From contig JAXGME010000002.1 in assembly GCA_040768845.1 (NCBI GenBank), positions 372,001 through 436,000 on the forward strand: a stretch of 64,000 nucleotides of DNA, given 5' to 3'. A program made the translations under genes and the position numbers. Source of the stretch: JAEZHK01 sp040768845 (GTDB lineage: Bacteria; Bacillota; Clostridia; Christensenellales; Aristaeellaceae). Below are positions 49,495-58,843 of the stretch, one piece after another (position 1 is the first letter of the stretch; every line of letters starts with the position of its first letter). A model generated the notes under the pieces. That model did no database searches. It had not been told where the DNA came from and saw only the letters and a list, made by a program, of their open reading frames with translations.

Positions 49495-50505
49495 ATGAAA
49501 AAGGGCATCGCCGTCGCAGGCAACATCATCCTGGACATCTTAAAGCCGCTGAGCGGGTTTCCCGTCCGGCACAAACTGGTGACGGTGCTGGAAAAGACCT
49601 ATTCGCTGGGCGGCGCGGTTTCCAACGTGGCGCGGGATCTGGCCCGGCTGGACCCGTCCCTGCCCGTGGAGGCGGTGGGCGCCATCGGCCTTGACGGCGA
49701 GGGCGACCTGATCCTCCGGGAGTTCGCGGCCTACAAAAACATCGACGTCTCCCACGTCAAGCGCGAGGGGCAGACCTCCTTCACCGACGTCCTCTACGAG
49801 CCGGAGACCAAGGCGCGCACCTTTCTGGTGTTCGGCGGCGCGGGCGACGCCTTTGATGTGGACGATGTGCCGCTGGACAAGCTGAACTGCTCCATCCTGC
49901 ACGTGGGCTACATCCTGCTGCTGCCCAGCCTCGACGCGCCGGACGCCGAGTACGGCACCCGCATGGCGCGGCTGCTCCACGACGCCCAAGCGCGGGGCAT
50001 CCTCACCAGCGTGGACGTGGTCAGCGAGGTGGGCGACCGCTACAAGACCATTGTGCCGCCGTCGCTCCGGTACACGGATTACTTCATCGTCAACGAAATT
50101 GAGGCGGGAAAGACCGTGGGCGTGCCGCTGCGCGGCCCGGACGAGCGCCTTCTGATCGACCGCATCCCGGAGGTTCTGATGAAGCTCAAGGCGCTGGGCA
50201 TCAAGCGCTGGGCGGTCATCCACGCGCCGGAGGGCGGCTTTGGCATCGACGAGGCGGGCGGGTACGTGGCCGTCCCCAGCCTGAAGCTGCCCGAGGGGTT
50301 CATCGCCGGCACCGTGGGCGCGGGCGACGCCTTCTGCGCGGGCGTGCTGCTGGGCGCGCACCGGGGCGAAGACCTGCGCACGGCCATTGAAAACGGCGTG
50401 GCCACCGCGGCCTGTTCGCTGCGCGCCGCCGGCGCGTCGGAGGGCGTCGTGCCCCTGGAGGAGGCGCGCGCGCTGGCCGTTTCGCTGCCCCGGCAGGCGC
50501 TTTAG
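49495..50505 (+). CDS. PfkB-family carbohydrate kinase
   Basis: A 336-residue ribokinase-fold kinase that phosphorylates a sugar or nucleoside with ATP. It has the N-terminal VAGNIILDI strand, the GGAVSNVARDLARL substrate/fold motif (PfkB signature 1 region) and the C-terminal TVGAGDAFCAGVLLGA signature with the catalytic Asp and anion hole. The ATG at 49495 follows GGGGAG by about 10 bases. It lies alone between two terminators. The substrate is not evident; adenosine-, fructose- and ribokinase-like roles are all possible. Confidence 0.92.
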   Translation: MKKGIAVAGNIILDILKPLSGFPVRHKLVTVLEKTYSLGGAVSNVARDLARLDPSLPVEAVGAIGLDGEGDLILREFAAYKNIDVSHVKREGQTSFTDVLYEPETKARTFLVFGGAGDAFDVDDVPLDKLNCSILHVGYILLLPSLDAPDAEYGTRMARLLHDAQARGILTSVDVVSEVGDRYKTIVPPSLRYTDYFIVNEIEAGKTVGVPLRGPDERLLIDRIPEVLMKLKALGIKRWAVIHAPEGGFGIDEAGGYVAVPSLKLPEGFIAGTVGAGDAFCAGVLLGAHRGEDLRTAIENGVATAACSLRAAGASEGVVPLEEARALAVSLPRQAL

Positions 50506-50537
50506 CGGCGCGGACAGGTTTTCGAATTGCCATGACC

Positions 50538-50561
50538 ATGCCCGCCTCGGCGGGCATTTTT
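50538..50561 (+). terminator. Terminator between the PfkB kinase gene and addA
   Basis: A 9-bp stem (ATGCCCGCC / GGCGGGCAT) then TTTTT. It ends 13 bases before the addA start codon. Confidence 0.8.
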
Positions 50562-50574
50562 CAAAGGAGGGGCC

Positions 50575-53500
50575 ATGCACTGGACGGACGACCAGCTCAG
50601 CGCGATCCTGTCGCGGGGGGAGGATCTGCTGCTCAGCGCGGCGGCGGGCTCCGGAAAGACCACGGTTCTGGTGGAGCGGGTGCTGCGCCTTCTGGACGAG
50701 GGGGCGGACATCGAGCAGTTTCTGATCGTCACCTTTTCCCGCGCCGCCGCGGGCGACATGCGCCGAAAGCTTACCGAGGAGCTGATGGAGCGCGCCGAGG
50801 CCGATCCGCGCTTTGCGCCGCAGCTGGAGAAGGTGGAGCGGGCGGCGGTGTCCACCATTCACGCCTTCTGCGCGGACCTGATGCGCGAACACTTTGAATC
50901 CGCCGGCGTGGACCCCGCCTTTCGCATTCTGGACGGCCCGGAGCTGAGCCAGCTGGAGGCGCAGGCGCTGAACGATGCCATGGAGCGGGTGTACGCCGAG
51001 GGGGGGGCAGATCTGGAGGCGCTGCTGTTTGGCCGCACCGCCAAATCGGTGGGCGAACTGGCGGCGGACCTGTACCATTTTTCGCTGGAGAGCCCGGACC
51101 CGGCCGCCTGGCTCGCGGAGGTCTGCCGCCTGCCGCTGGGGGACGGCGCGCGCTGGTTTGCCGAACTGGCCGGGGCGGCCAAGGCCACGCTCCGGGACGC
51201 CCGGGCCTACCTAATGCACGCGCTGGCGCTGACGGGCGACCCGGACGGCCCCGCGCCCTACGCCGCCGCGCTGATGAGCGACCTCGAGGCCGTGGAGGCA
51301 ATGCTCTCCGCGCCCGATTACGAGGCGCTTTCGGCGGAGGCGGCGCGCTTCAAGGCCAAGCCCTTTACCGCCATCCGCGGCAAAAAAGACGCCCCCGCCG
51401 ACGAGCGCCGTGAGGCGCTGAAGGCCCAGGTTTCGGCGCTCCGGGCGGTGGTCAAGCGGCTCATCGCCAAGGCCGCGGCCCTTTTGATGCCGCCGGCGGA
51501 GGCCCTGGAGGACATGCGCGCGCTGGCGCCGTCTTTTGCCGCGCTGGCGCGCATCGCCGCCGCGCTGGGCGAGGAACTGGAGTCGCTGAAGGCGGAAAAA
51601 TCCGCGCTGCACTACACGGACCTCGAGCACAGGGCGCTGGGCGCGCTGGCGGACGAAAAGGTGGTTTTGGCGCTCCGGTCGCGCTACCAATACGTATTCG
51701 TGGACGAATACCAGGACGTCAGCGACGTGCAGGAGGCCATCCTCCGGGCCGTGGCCCCTCCGGGACATCTTTTCATGGTGGGCGACGTCAAGCAGAGCAT
51801 CTACCGCTTCCGCCAGGCCGATCCCACGCTGTTTCTGGAAAAGTACCGGCGCTTCGGCGGGGGGGATGGCGGCAGGCTGGTGGCGCTGCGGCAGAACTTC
51901 CGCTCCCGGGCCGCGGTGCTGGAGTTGGTCAACCGCGTATTTGAGCGGGTGATGACCGGCGGCGACGCCGAAATCGAGTACGACGATGCGGCCAGGCTGC
52001 GGCCTGGCGCGCGCTTTGAGGGCGACGACCCGCCCGTCGAGGTGCACATCCTGGAAAAACCCGAGGGCGAGTGCGAGGGCGAGGAGGCCGACTTCACCGG
52101 CGGCGAGCGGGAGGGCGCGCTGATCGCCGCGCGCATCGCGGCGCTGGTGGGCACACCCTTTTTTGACGCCCGGAGGGGCTGCCAACGCCCCCTTGAGTAC
52201 CGGGACTTCGTGGTGCTCACCCGCACCCGGGGCGCCACCCCCGCGGTGGAATCGATGCTCACCCGCGCGGGCATCCCGGTGTACGCGGACGTATCCGGCG
52301 GCTATTTTGATTCACTGGAAGTGGAGCTGGCGGTGGCGCTGCTCCGGGTGATCGACAACCGCCGGCGGGATGTGGAGCTGATGGCCTCGCTGCGCTCCCC
52401 TGCGGTAGGGCTGACCAGCGCGGACCTGGCGGAGATCCGCCGGGGCCGGGCGGAGGGTTCCTTCCGGGACGCGATGCTCCGCCGCATGGAGGATCGGGAC
52501 GATCTGGGCGAGCGCCTCGCCGCCTTTGAGGAAAGCCTCGACCGCTGGCGGACGCTCAGCCGGGTGCTGCCGCTGGGGCGCTTCGTGGACCTGGTGCTCC
52601 GGGAGAGCGGGTACTACGCCTACGTCGGCGGCATGCCCGGCGGCGCGGCGCGGCAGGCCAACCTGGATTTGTTGTGCGGCTACGCCAGCGGCTACGAGGC
52701 CACCCAGGGCGGCGCGCTGAACGGCTTTCTCGCCTACGTGCGGGAGATTCGCCGCGGCGGGGAAGACCTCAACGGCGCCCGGGCTCTGGGCGAGGAGGAT
52801 CAGGTGGTGCGCCTGATGACCATTCACAAGAGCAAGGGACTGGAGTTTCCGGTGGTGTTCGCGCCGGAGATGGGCCGGCGGCTGAGCGCCGCCGGGCACA
52901 GAGGCGAATTTCTCGCCCACCGCGCGCTGGGCGCGGGCATCCGGCTCAACGACCCGGTGCTCTCCACCTCGCGGCAAACCCTGGCGCAGGCGGCCATCGC
53001 CGCGCGCCTCGCCCGGGAGGACTACAACGAGGAGATGCGCATCCTCTACGTGCTCCTGACCCGCGCCATCGACCGGCTGATCCTGGTGGGCCGGGCCAGC
53101 CGCAAGGACGCGCGGCTGCGCTTTGAACTGTGCGGCGCGGCGGGGCTGCGCCCGGAAAACTACCTGGAGGCGGTAGAGGGCCCCGCCCGCGCCATGGGGC
53201 CCGGCGCGCGGATCGAGTGGCACGGGCTGGAGGCGGCACCGGAGGCGTCCGCGCCGCCGCCGGAGGCGCCGCCAGAAGGCGCCGACGACGAAGCGCTCCG
53301 CCGCGCGATGCTGTGGCGCTATCCCTTTGAGGCCTCCGTGATGCAGCCGCTGAAGCTGACCGTCACCGGCCTTGCGCGCGAGGAGATCGGCCCCCGGGCG
53401 CTGCCGCCGCTGGGCAAGCGGCCGCTTTTCATGACCGAGGAAGGCCCCCGCGCCGCGGAGTACGGCACGCTGACCCACAACGCGCTGATGTCGCTTGATC

Positions 53501-53934
53501 TTTCGGCCCTCCGCGGCCTTGCGGGCGCGGCGCTCCGCTCGGCGCTCGCCGCCCAGCTAGCCGCGCTCCGGGCGGAGGGCAGGCTCTACGGCGACGTGGA
53601 GCCGGATCTGCTCCAGCGCTTTTTTGAGGGCGGCACGGGCCGGCGGCTTCTGGCCTCTCCCCGGGTCGAGCGGGAGTGGCCCTTCAACCTCCGGGTGCGC
53701 GGCGGCGAAGACCGCCTGCTGGTGCAGGGCGTGATCGATTGCTGCTTTTTGGAGGACGGCGAGTGGGTGCTCCTGGATTACAAGACCGACCGCGCCGACG
53801 ACCCCGACGCCCTGGCGGATCGCTATCGGCCCCAGATCGGCTGGTACGCGAATGCCCTCGAAACCATCACCGGCATTCCCGTCCGCCAGCGGCTGATCTG
53901 CCTTTTGAGGGCCGGACTGGAAATCGCGGTATAA
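50575..53934 (+). CDS. addA: AddA, ATP-dependent helicase/nuclease subunit A
   Basis: A 1119-residue UvrD-type helicase with a C-terminal RecB-like nuclease domain, the A subunit of the AddAB (RexAB) complex for double-strand break processing. Motifs: Walker A SAAAGSGKTT (21-30), TFSRAAAGDMRRKL (Ia), STIHAFCADLMREH, VDEYQDVSDVQ (II), VGDVKQSIYRFR (III), MTIHKSKGLEFPVVF (V), LYVLLTRAIDRL (VI), and nuclease GVIDCCF...LLDYKTDR. It is about 100 residues shorter than the Bacillus protein. The ATG at 50575 follows AAAGGAGG. addB, normally just upstream, is absent from the window; the neighbour is a PfkB kinase gene. Confidence 0.94.
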   Translation: MHWTDDQLSAILSRGEDLLLSAAAGSGKTTVLVERVLRLLDEGADIEQFLIVTFSRAAAGDMRRKLTEELMERAEADPRFAPQLEKVERAAVSTIHAFCADLMREHFESAGVDPAFRILDGPELSQLEAQALNDAMERVYAEGGADLEALLFGRTAKSVGELAADLYHFSLESPDPAAWLAEVCRLPLGDGARWFAELAGAAKATLRDARAYLMHALALTGDPDGPAPYAAALMSDLEAVEAMLSAPDYEALSAEAARFKAKPFTAIRGKKDAPADERREALKAQVSALRAVVKRLIAKAAALLMPPAEALEDMRALAPSFAALARIAAALGEELESLKAEKSALHYTDLEHRALGALADEKVVLALRSRYQYVFVDEYQDVSDVQEAILRAVAPPGHLFMVGDVKQSIYRFRQADPTLFLEKYRRFGGGDGGRLVALRQNFRSRAAVLELVNRVFERVMTGGDAEIEYDDAARLRPGARFEGDDPPVEVHILEKPEGECEGEEADFTGGEREGALIAARIAALVGTPFFDARRGCQRPLEYRDFVVLTRTRGATPAVESMLTRAGIPVYADVSGGYFDSLEVELAVALLRVIDNRRRDVELMASLRSPAVGLTSADLAEIRRGRAEGSFRDAMLRRMEDRDDLGERLAAFEESLDRWRTLSRVLPLGRFVDLVLRESGYYAYVGGMPGGAARQANLDLLCGYASGYEATQGGALNGFLAYVREIRRGGEDLNGARALGEEDQVVRLMTIHKSKGLEFPVVFAPEMGRRLSAAGHRGEFLAHRALGAGIRLNDPVLSTSRQTLAQAAIAARLAREDYNEEMRILYVLLTRAIDRLILVGRASRKDARLRFELCGAAGLRPENYLEAVEGPARAMGPGARIEWHGLEAAPEASAPPPEAPPEGADDEALRRAMLWRYPFEASVMQPLKLTVTGLAREEIGPRALPPLGKRPLFMTEEGPRAAEYGTLTHNALMSLDLSALRGLAGAALRSALAAQLAALRAEGRLYGDVEPDLLQRFFEGGTGRRLLASPRVEREWPFNLRVRGGEDRLLVQGVIDCCFLEDGEWVLLDYKTDRADDPDALADRYRPQIGWYANALETITGIPVRQRLICLLRAGLEIAV

Positions 53935-53970
53935 AAAAGGCGCCGAAAACCCCGCGGGGTTTTCGGCGCC
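53933..53970 (-). terminator. Terminator of the TSCPD / phosphatase genes
   Basis: A perfect 32-base palindrome at 53939-53970 (arms GGCGCCGAAAACCCCG / CGGGGTTTTCGGCGCC) followed on the minus strand by six T residues. It may also stop addA transcripts. Confidence 0.9.
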
Positions 53971-53986
53971 GTGCGCTTTCCTTGCG

Positions 53987-54241
53987 CTATTTCACCGCGT
54001 CCCGGGTCACGGCGGCGGCCAGCGCCTTTGAAAGCTGATCCGGGCACGAGGTGCCCTTGCCGCCGCAGTCGATGCCCTTCAGCCTTTCGATCACGTCCTC
54101 CACCTTCATGCCTTCCACCAGGTTCGAGATGCCCTGGAGGTTGCCGTCGCAGCCGCCGATGAAGTTCACATGCCGGAGCACGCCGCCCTCCACGTCAAAT
54201 TCGATCATGCGGGAACAGGTGCCCTTGGTTTTGTAGGTCAT
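53987..54241 (-). CDS. TSCPD-domain protein, TIGR03905 type
   Basis: An 84-residue protein with the TSCPD domain otherwise seen at the end of some ribonucleotide reductases. It starts MTYKTKGTCSRMIEFDVEGG and contains GGCDGNLQGISNLVEGM and the conserved CGGKGTSCPDQL. The Cys residues probably bind a metal. Function is not known. Its ATG overlaps the stop of the phosphatase gene by four bases, so it is translated with it. Confidence 0.9.
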   Translation of the reverse strand: MTYKTKGTCSRMIEFDVEGGVLRHVNFIGGCDGNLQGISNLVEGMKVEDVIERLKGIDCGGKGTSCPDQLSKALAAAVTRDAVK

Positions 54242-54687
54242 GGTTTCTCCTCCGAAATGATTTTGTCCGCGGCGGCCTCCACGGCCTCCGCGATTTGAAG
54301 CGCGGTCCGGATGTAGATATCCGGCGGCGCGCCGTAGGGGTCCTCCACATCGCCCGCAAGCCCGGCGTAGCCCCGCAGCGTGTTCACCCGGCCGCCCGGG
54401 AACGCCGTTGCCACGTAGTCCGCCTGGCCCCGCGTCATGGTCAGAACCAGCGCGCCCCGAAGATCCGCCTCGTACAGCGGCCGCGCGCGGTGCCCGTCCA
54501 GCCGGATGCCCATCTCCTCCATCGCCCGCGCGGCGTTCCGGCTGGCCGGCGCGCCCGGCGTGGCGGAAAGGCCGGCGGATTCCACCCGGATGTCCGCGCG
54601 CCCCCGCGCCTTCAGCGCGCGCCGCATCAGCGCCTCCGCCATGGGGCTGCGGCAGGTGTTGCCGGCGCAGACGAATACGACGCGCAT
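54238..54687 (-). CDS. Low-molecular-weight phosphatase, probably protein-arginine phosphatase (YwlE-like)
   Basis: A 149-residue phosphatase with the P-loop CAGNTCRS (Cys7 nucleophile, Arg13) and the general acid Asp in VEDPYGAP. The Thr between Asn and the second Cys is the residue known to give YwlE its phospho-arginine preference; LMW tyrosine phosphatases have Ile/Leu there. Its place beside sua5, prfA and prmC also mirrors the Bacillus ywlC-ywlE region. The ATG at 54687 follows GGGAGGTG. Arginine specificity is inferred from this residue and the context. Confidence 0.88.
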   Translation of the reverse strand: MRVVFVCAGNTCRSPMAEALMRRALKARGRADIRVESAGLSATPGAPASRNAARAMEEMGIRLDGHRARPLYEADLRGALVLTMTRGQADYVATAFPGGRVNTLRGYAGLAGDVEDPYGAPPDIYIRTALQIAEAVEAAADKIISEEKP

Positions 54688-54688
54688 C

Positions 54689-55717
54689 CTACACCTCCCA
54701 GATGTCAAAGGCCGCGGCGCGGCCCAGCCGGTTCATGACCGCGAGGCCCACGCCGCCGGTGTCCACCGCCTCGGCGAACAGGCGCGTAACCCCCGCTTCG
54801 TCCATCTCCCGCAGCGCGGCGAAGAGGCTGGCGGCGATCTCCCGGGGGGTATCCCCCAGCGCCCGCACGGCGCGGCCGCCGTAGCGCGCGCCGGAGGATG
54901 CCAGGATGGCGCACTTCTCCCCCGCCGCGACCGCCGCGTCATAGGCGCCCGCGATGGCCTCGGCCACCTTCGCGCCCTCGCCGCGCACGATGGTCAGCCG
55001 CCCCTTCGGCGCGTAATGGCGGTACTTCATGCCGGGCGACCGGGCGGGTTCGCCCTCGCGGAGGGGCTTCAGCGCGCTTTCATCCACCAGCACCGCGCCC
55101 GCGGCCCGCCGGATCATCTCCGGCGTCACGCCGCCGGGGCGCAGCACCCGGGGCACATCGCCCGTCACGTCCACCACCGTGGACTCCAGCCCGACCTCGC
55201 AGGGTCCGCCGTCCAGAATCAGCGGGATTCGGCCGGCCATGTCCTCCAACACATGGGCGGCGGTGGTGGGGCTGGGCCGCCCGGAACGGTTGGCGCTGGG
55301 CGCCGCCACCGGCAGGCCCGCGGCCGAAAGGAGCCTTCGCGCCTCCGGGTGGGACGGCATGCGCACCGCCACGGTGTCCAGCCCCGCCGTCACCTCGCCC
55401 GGAACGGCGGCGCTCTTTTTCATGACCATCGTCATCGGCCCCGGCCAGAAGGCCCGGGCGAGGGCTTCCGCAGCCGCGGGCAGCGGCCCGCCGATCAGCG
55501 GCGCAAGCTGCGCCATGTCCGCGATGTGCAGAATCAGCGGGTTGTCCGCGGGGCGGCCCTTGGCCTCAAAGATCCGGATCACCGCCGCACCGTCCAGGCC
55601 GTTGGCCCCCAGGCCGTAGACCGTCTCCGTGGGAAAGGCCACCAGCTCGCCCCGGCGGATCAGCGCCGCGGCCCTTTGGATGCTCTCCGGCCCGCAGGGC
55701 ATTACGAGGGTGGTCAT
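54689..55717 (-). CDS. L-threonylcarbamoyladenylate synthase (Sua5/YwlC type)
   Basis: Makes threonylcarbamoyl-AMP from threonine, bicarbonate and ATP for the t6A37 modification of ANN-decoding tRNAs. At 342 residues it is the long Sua5 form. It has a YrdC-like domain (about 1-205; AFPTETVYGLGANGLD, KGRPADNPLILHI, APSANRSGRPSPTTA) followed by the Sua5 C-domain after a linker (SPGMKYRHYAPKGRL). The stop codon is one base from the phosphatase start, and its own start overlaps the prfA stop by four bases. Confidence 0.94.
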   Translation of the reverse strand: MTTLVMPCGPESIQRAAALIRRGELVAFPTETVYGLGANGLDGAAVIRIFEAKGRPADNPLILHIADMAQLAPLIGGPLPAAAEALARAFWPGPMTMVMKKSAAVPGEVTAGLDTVAVRMPSHPEARRLLSAAGLPVAAPSANRSGRPSPTTAAHVLEDMAGRIPLILDGGPCEVGLESTVVDVTGDVPRVLRPGGVTPEMIRRAAGAVLVDESALKPLREGEPARSPGMKYRHYAPKGRLTIVRGEGAKVAEAIAGAYDAAVAAGEKCAILASSGARYGGRAVRALGDTPREIAASLFAALREMDEAGVTRLFAEAVDTGGVGLAVMNRLGRAAAFDIWEV

Positions 55718-56796
55718 GCGTCCTGCTCCTTCAGAAGCTCGGTCTGCTCGGCCAGAGTCAGCGCGTCAATGATCTCGTCCAGGTCGCCGTTCATCACGTC
55801 GTTGATGCGGTAGAGGGTCAGGCCGATGCGGTGATCGGTCACCCGGCCCTGGGGAAAGTTGTAGGTGCGGATGCGCTCCGAACGGTCGCCGGTGCCGACC
55901 TGGCGCTTCCGCGCGCCGGAGTACTCGCTCAGGGCCTGCTCCCGCTGCATTTCATAAAGCCGCGCCCGCAGCACCTGCATGGCCCGCTCCCGGTTCTGCA
56001 CCTGGGATCGCTGATCCTGGGATGTGACCACGAGGCCCGTGGGGAGGTGGGTGATGCGCACCGCGGAATCGGTGCGGTTGACGTGCTGCCCGCCCGCGCC
56101 GGAGGCCCGGTAGGTGTCGATGCGAAGGTCGGCGGGGTTGATGGAAACCTCCACCTCCTCCGCCTCCGGCAGCACCGCCACGGTGGCCGTGGAGGTGTGG
56201 ATGCGCCCGCCGGACTCGGTCACCGGCACGCGCTGCACCCGGTGCACGCCGCTTTCATACTTCAGACGGCTGAACACGTTCCTGCCCTGGATCATGACCA
56301 CCGCCTCCTTGAGCCCGCCCAGCTCGTTGAGGCCGCCCTCGGTCAATTCCACCTTCCAGCCGCGGGACTCGGCGTAGTGGGTGTACATGCGCAGAAGCTC
56401 GGCGCCGAACAGCCCCGCCTCGTCGCCGCCCGCGCCGGCGCGGACCTCCAGGATGGCGTTCCGGTAGTCGTCCGGGTCCTTGGGCAGAAGGCGCAGCCGG
56501 GCCTCCCGGGTCAGCGCGTCCAGCTCCGGCTCCAGCGCATCCAGTTCTTCCCGGGCCATTTCGCACAGCTCCGGGTCGTCCAGCATCGCGCGGGCGCCCT
56601 CGGCCGCCTCGGCTTTCCTTCGGAATTCCCGCGCAAATTCGGCCAACTCCATCAGCTCGTTGTGCTCGCGCATCAGCTTTTGCAAAAGCGCCGCGTCCTG
56701 GATCACCTCCGGCAGCGTGATGCGGATGGACAGTTCCTCGTATCGGCCTTCCACGGCCTCAAGCCTCCGGAGGATGCGCTCCCGTTCGTTCTCCAA
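55714..56796 (-). CDS. prfA: Peptide chain release factor 1
   Basis: Reads UAA and UAG stop codons and triggers peptide release. The 360-residue protein has the universal GGQ motif in ASGAGGQHVNRTDSAVRI, flanked by the RF1 domain 3, and the anticodon-like region with the tripeptide corresponding to PxT in domain 2 (RVPVTESGGRIHTS). It lies directly after prmC, which encodes the methylase for the GGQ glutamine, and is followed by sua5 with a four-base overlap. Confidence 0.96.
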   Translation of the reverse strand: MENERERILRRLEAVEGRYEELSIRITLPEVIQDAALLQKLMREHNELMELAEFAREFRRKAEAAEGARAMLDDPELCEMAREELDALEPELDALTREARLRLLPKDPDDYRNAILEVRAGAGGDEAGLFGAELLRMYTHYAESRGWKVELTEGGLNELGGLKEAVVMIQGRNVFSRLKYESGVHRVQRVPVTESGGRIHTSTATVAVLPEAEEVEVSINPADLRIDTYRASGAGGQHVNRTDSAVRITHLPTGLVVTSQDQRSQVQNRERAMQVLRARLYEMQREQALSEYSGARKRQVGTGDRSERIRTYNFPQGRVTDHRIGLTLYRINDVMNGDLDEIIDALTLAEQTELLKEQDA

Positions 56797-56799
56797 GCG

Positions 56800-57621
56800 T
56801 TACACCCTTTCGACAATGACGACGCGCTCCACGCCGCTCAGATCCTTCACAATGCGCCCGGGCCCCAGCGGCGCAAAAAGCCGCGCCACCGCACCCGCCT
56901 GCCCCCGGCCCACCTCAAACAGCGCCCGCCCGCCGGGGGCGAGCCGCCTTGGCAGCGCCCGGGCGATGCGCCGGTAAAAGTCCAACCCGTCTTCGCCGCC
57001 GTCAAGGGCGATGGCGGGCTCCCGCGCCACCTCCGGCTGGAGATGCGCCATGTCCTCCGCCGTCAAATAGGGCGGATTGCAGACGATGAGGTCAAAGGCG
57101 CCCTCTACCGGGTCAAACAGATCGCCCCGCGCCCACAAGACCCCGGCGCCCAGCCGATGGGCGTTCTCCCGCGCCACCTGAAGCGCGCCTTCGCTGATGT
57201 CCGCGCCCGTCACCCGGGCGCGGGGCTGCCCGAGCGCCAGCGTCACGGCCAGAACGCCGCTGCCGGTGCACAGATCCAGCACCCGGTCCCCGGGGCGGAG
57301 CCGCGCAAGGGCCTCCTGCGCAAGAATCTCGGTGTCGCCCCGGGGGATCAGCACCCGCGGGTCCACGCGAAACGCCCGGCCGTAAAAAAACGCGAAGCCC
57401 TCCACGTACTGCAGCGGCTCGCCGCCCGCCCGGCGCTCCAGGGCACGCCGGAACCAGCGGAGCGCCTCGCCGTCCACCTCGTCGTCCAGGCGCAAGGCAA
57501 GCGCCCCGCGGGGTACGCGGAGCGCATCCGACACCAGCCAAAGCGCGTCGGCTTCCGGGTCGGGGCTGCCGGAGGCGGTCAGCCGCGCCGCGGCGGATTG
57601 AATCAGCTCACGGGCGCGCAT
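56800..57621 (-). CDS. prmC: Release factor glutamine methyltransferase PrmC (HemK)
   Basis: Methylates the Gln of the GGQ motif in RF1/RF2 using S-adenosylmethionine. A 273-residue protein with an N-terminal helical domain (ARELIQSAAARLTASG, PLQYVEGFAFFYGRAF) and a Rossmann methyltransferase domain. This carries DLCTGSGVLAVTLAL for SAM binding and the catalytic NPPYLTAEDM. The ATG at 57621 lies inside the end of the upstream yqhQ-like gene (14-base overlap). The longer upstream frame is antisense-like and rejected. prfA follows after three bases. Confidence 0.95.
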   Translation of the reverse strand: MRARELIQSAAARLTASGSPDPEADALWLVSDALRVPRGALALRLDDEVDGEALRWFRRALERRAGGEPLQYVEGFAFFYGRAFRVDPRVLIPRGDTEILAQEALARLRPGDRVLDLCTGSGVLAVTLALGQPRARVTGADISEGALQVARENAHRLGAGVLWARGDLFDPVEGAFDLIVCNPPYLTAEDMAHLQPEVAREPAIALDGGEDGLDFYRRIARALPRRLAPGGRALFEVGRGQAGAVARLFAPLGPGRIVKDLSGVERVVIVERV

Positions 57622-58684
57622 CGGTGGCGGCGGTTTCGCCGCCCGCGGGCTGCGCGGAAATGGCGGCGGCGGGGGCGGCCTTGTCGCTCTGGTACACTTC
57701 GCCCTTGAGTTCGCCCAGCGGATTCGTCTCGCCCAGCGACGCCTTGAGGGACACCAGCGCGACTTCGAGCATGCTGTCATCCGGCTCGGCGGTGGTGATC
57801 TTCTGCACCATCAGGCCGGGCCACTTCATCGCGCGGACAATCCAGCTGTCCTCCGCCATGGCCAGGCCCTTGAGAATCTCATAGGATACGCCGGCCACCA
57901 GCGGCAAAAGCAGCAGCCGGCTGCCCAGGCGCAGGAAGGGGTTCGAGGTATCGCTGCCCAAGAGCAGGAAGATGAGGATCGAAATGGCCATCACGATCAC
58001 CAGAAAGCTGGTGCCGCAGCGGGGGTGCAGCGTGGTGAACGGGCGCGCGTTTTCGACCGTCAGCTCCTTGCCGCTCTCATAGCAGTAGATGGACTTGTGC
58101 TCCGCGCCGTGGTACTGGAACACCCTGCGGATCTCCTTGAGCTTGGAGCACAGGTATACGTACAGCAGAAACAGCCCCATGCGCACCACGCCGCCGATGA
58201 GGTTGACCAGGGTCTTATTGGGGACCACCCGCTTGATCAGCGCCTCGAGGAACGTGGGCAGCGCAAAGAACAGGCCTACCGACAGGAGGATCGCCAGCGC
58301 CACCGCAAAGCCCATCATCACGTCGTCGGGCTTGACGTGCAGGATCTGGGCGACCTTCTTTTCAAATTTGGAAGGCTCCTCCGCATCCAGGCCCGCCATG
58401 TCGGCGGACTCGGTCAGAATTTTCATGCCGCCCACCAGCGCGTTCACAAAGCTGACGATGCCCCGCACAATGGGCCAGGCCATCCAGGGATACTTCTCCG
58501 ACAGCGGCCTGATCTTGCGCACCTTGTAGACGATGCTGCCGTCGTTTCTCCGGACCGCGACGGCCACCCGGCCGGGCCCCTGCATCATCACGCCTTCCAT
58601 GACCGCCTGGCCGCCCACCGATATAAACCCCTCGGGCTGCTTGTTAAAGAACCAGTCGTGAAACCGTTTCGAAAAATTCGCCAT
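57608..58684 (-). CDS. YqhQ-like membrane protein (DUF1385)
   Basis: A 358-residue protein of the DUF1385 family. The family start VGGQAVMEGVMMQGP (around residue 20) and the internal YHGAEHKSIYCYESGKELTVEN and LHPRCGTSFLVIVMAISIL are clear. Four to five membrane spans follow. The C-terminal 50 residues are an Ala/Pro/Glu-rich extension. In Clostridia this gene regularly precedes prmC-prfA, as here. The function is unknown; the conserved His/Cys/Glu suggest a metal site. The ATG at 58684 follows GGGAGG. Confidence 0.92.
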   Translation of the reverse strand: MANFSKRFHDWFFNKQPEGFISVGGQAVMEGVMMQGPGRVAVAVRRNDGSIVYKVRKIRPLSEKYPWMAWPIVRGIVSFVNALVGGMKILTESADMAGLDAEEPSKFEKKVAQILHVKPDDVMMGFAVALAILLSVGLFFALPTFLEALIKRVVPNKTLVNLIGGVVRMGLFLLYVYLCSKLKEIRRVFQYHGAEHKSIYCYESGKELTVENARPFTTLHPRCGTSFLVIVMAISILIFLLLGSDTSNPFLRLGSRLLLLPLVAGVSYEILKGLAMAEDSWIVRAMKWPGLMVQKITTAEPDDSMLEVALVSLKASLGETNPLGELKGEVYQSDKAAPAAAISAQPAGGETAATDARP

Positions 58685-58803
58685 GTCAACCTCCCGCCGG
58701 ATCACGTTCCGTACTCTATTATATAACCGCCCGCCCCCGTGCGAAAGCACGAAAATATGACAATGCCGTGAACTGACGCGCTCCGGGCCTTTCCCGCGGG
58801 AAT

Positions 58804-58837
58804 AAAATGCAGATCAGGCGCGCCTGATCTGCATTTT
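58804..58837 (-). terminator. Terminator of rpmE
   Basis: A perfect 34-base palindrome (arms AAAATGCAGATCAGGCG / CGCCTGATCTGCATTTT) seven bases after the rpmE stop, ending in TTTTATT on the minus strand. Confidence 0.85.
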
Positions 58838-58843
58838 GTGGCC

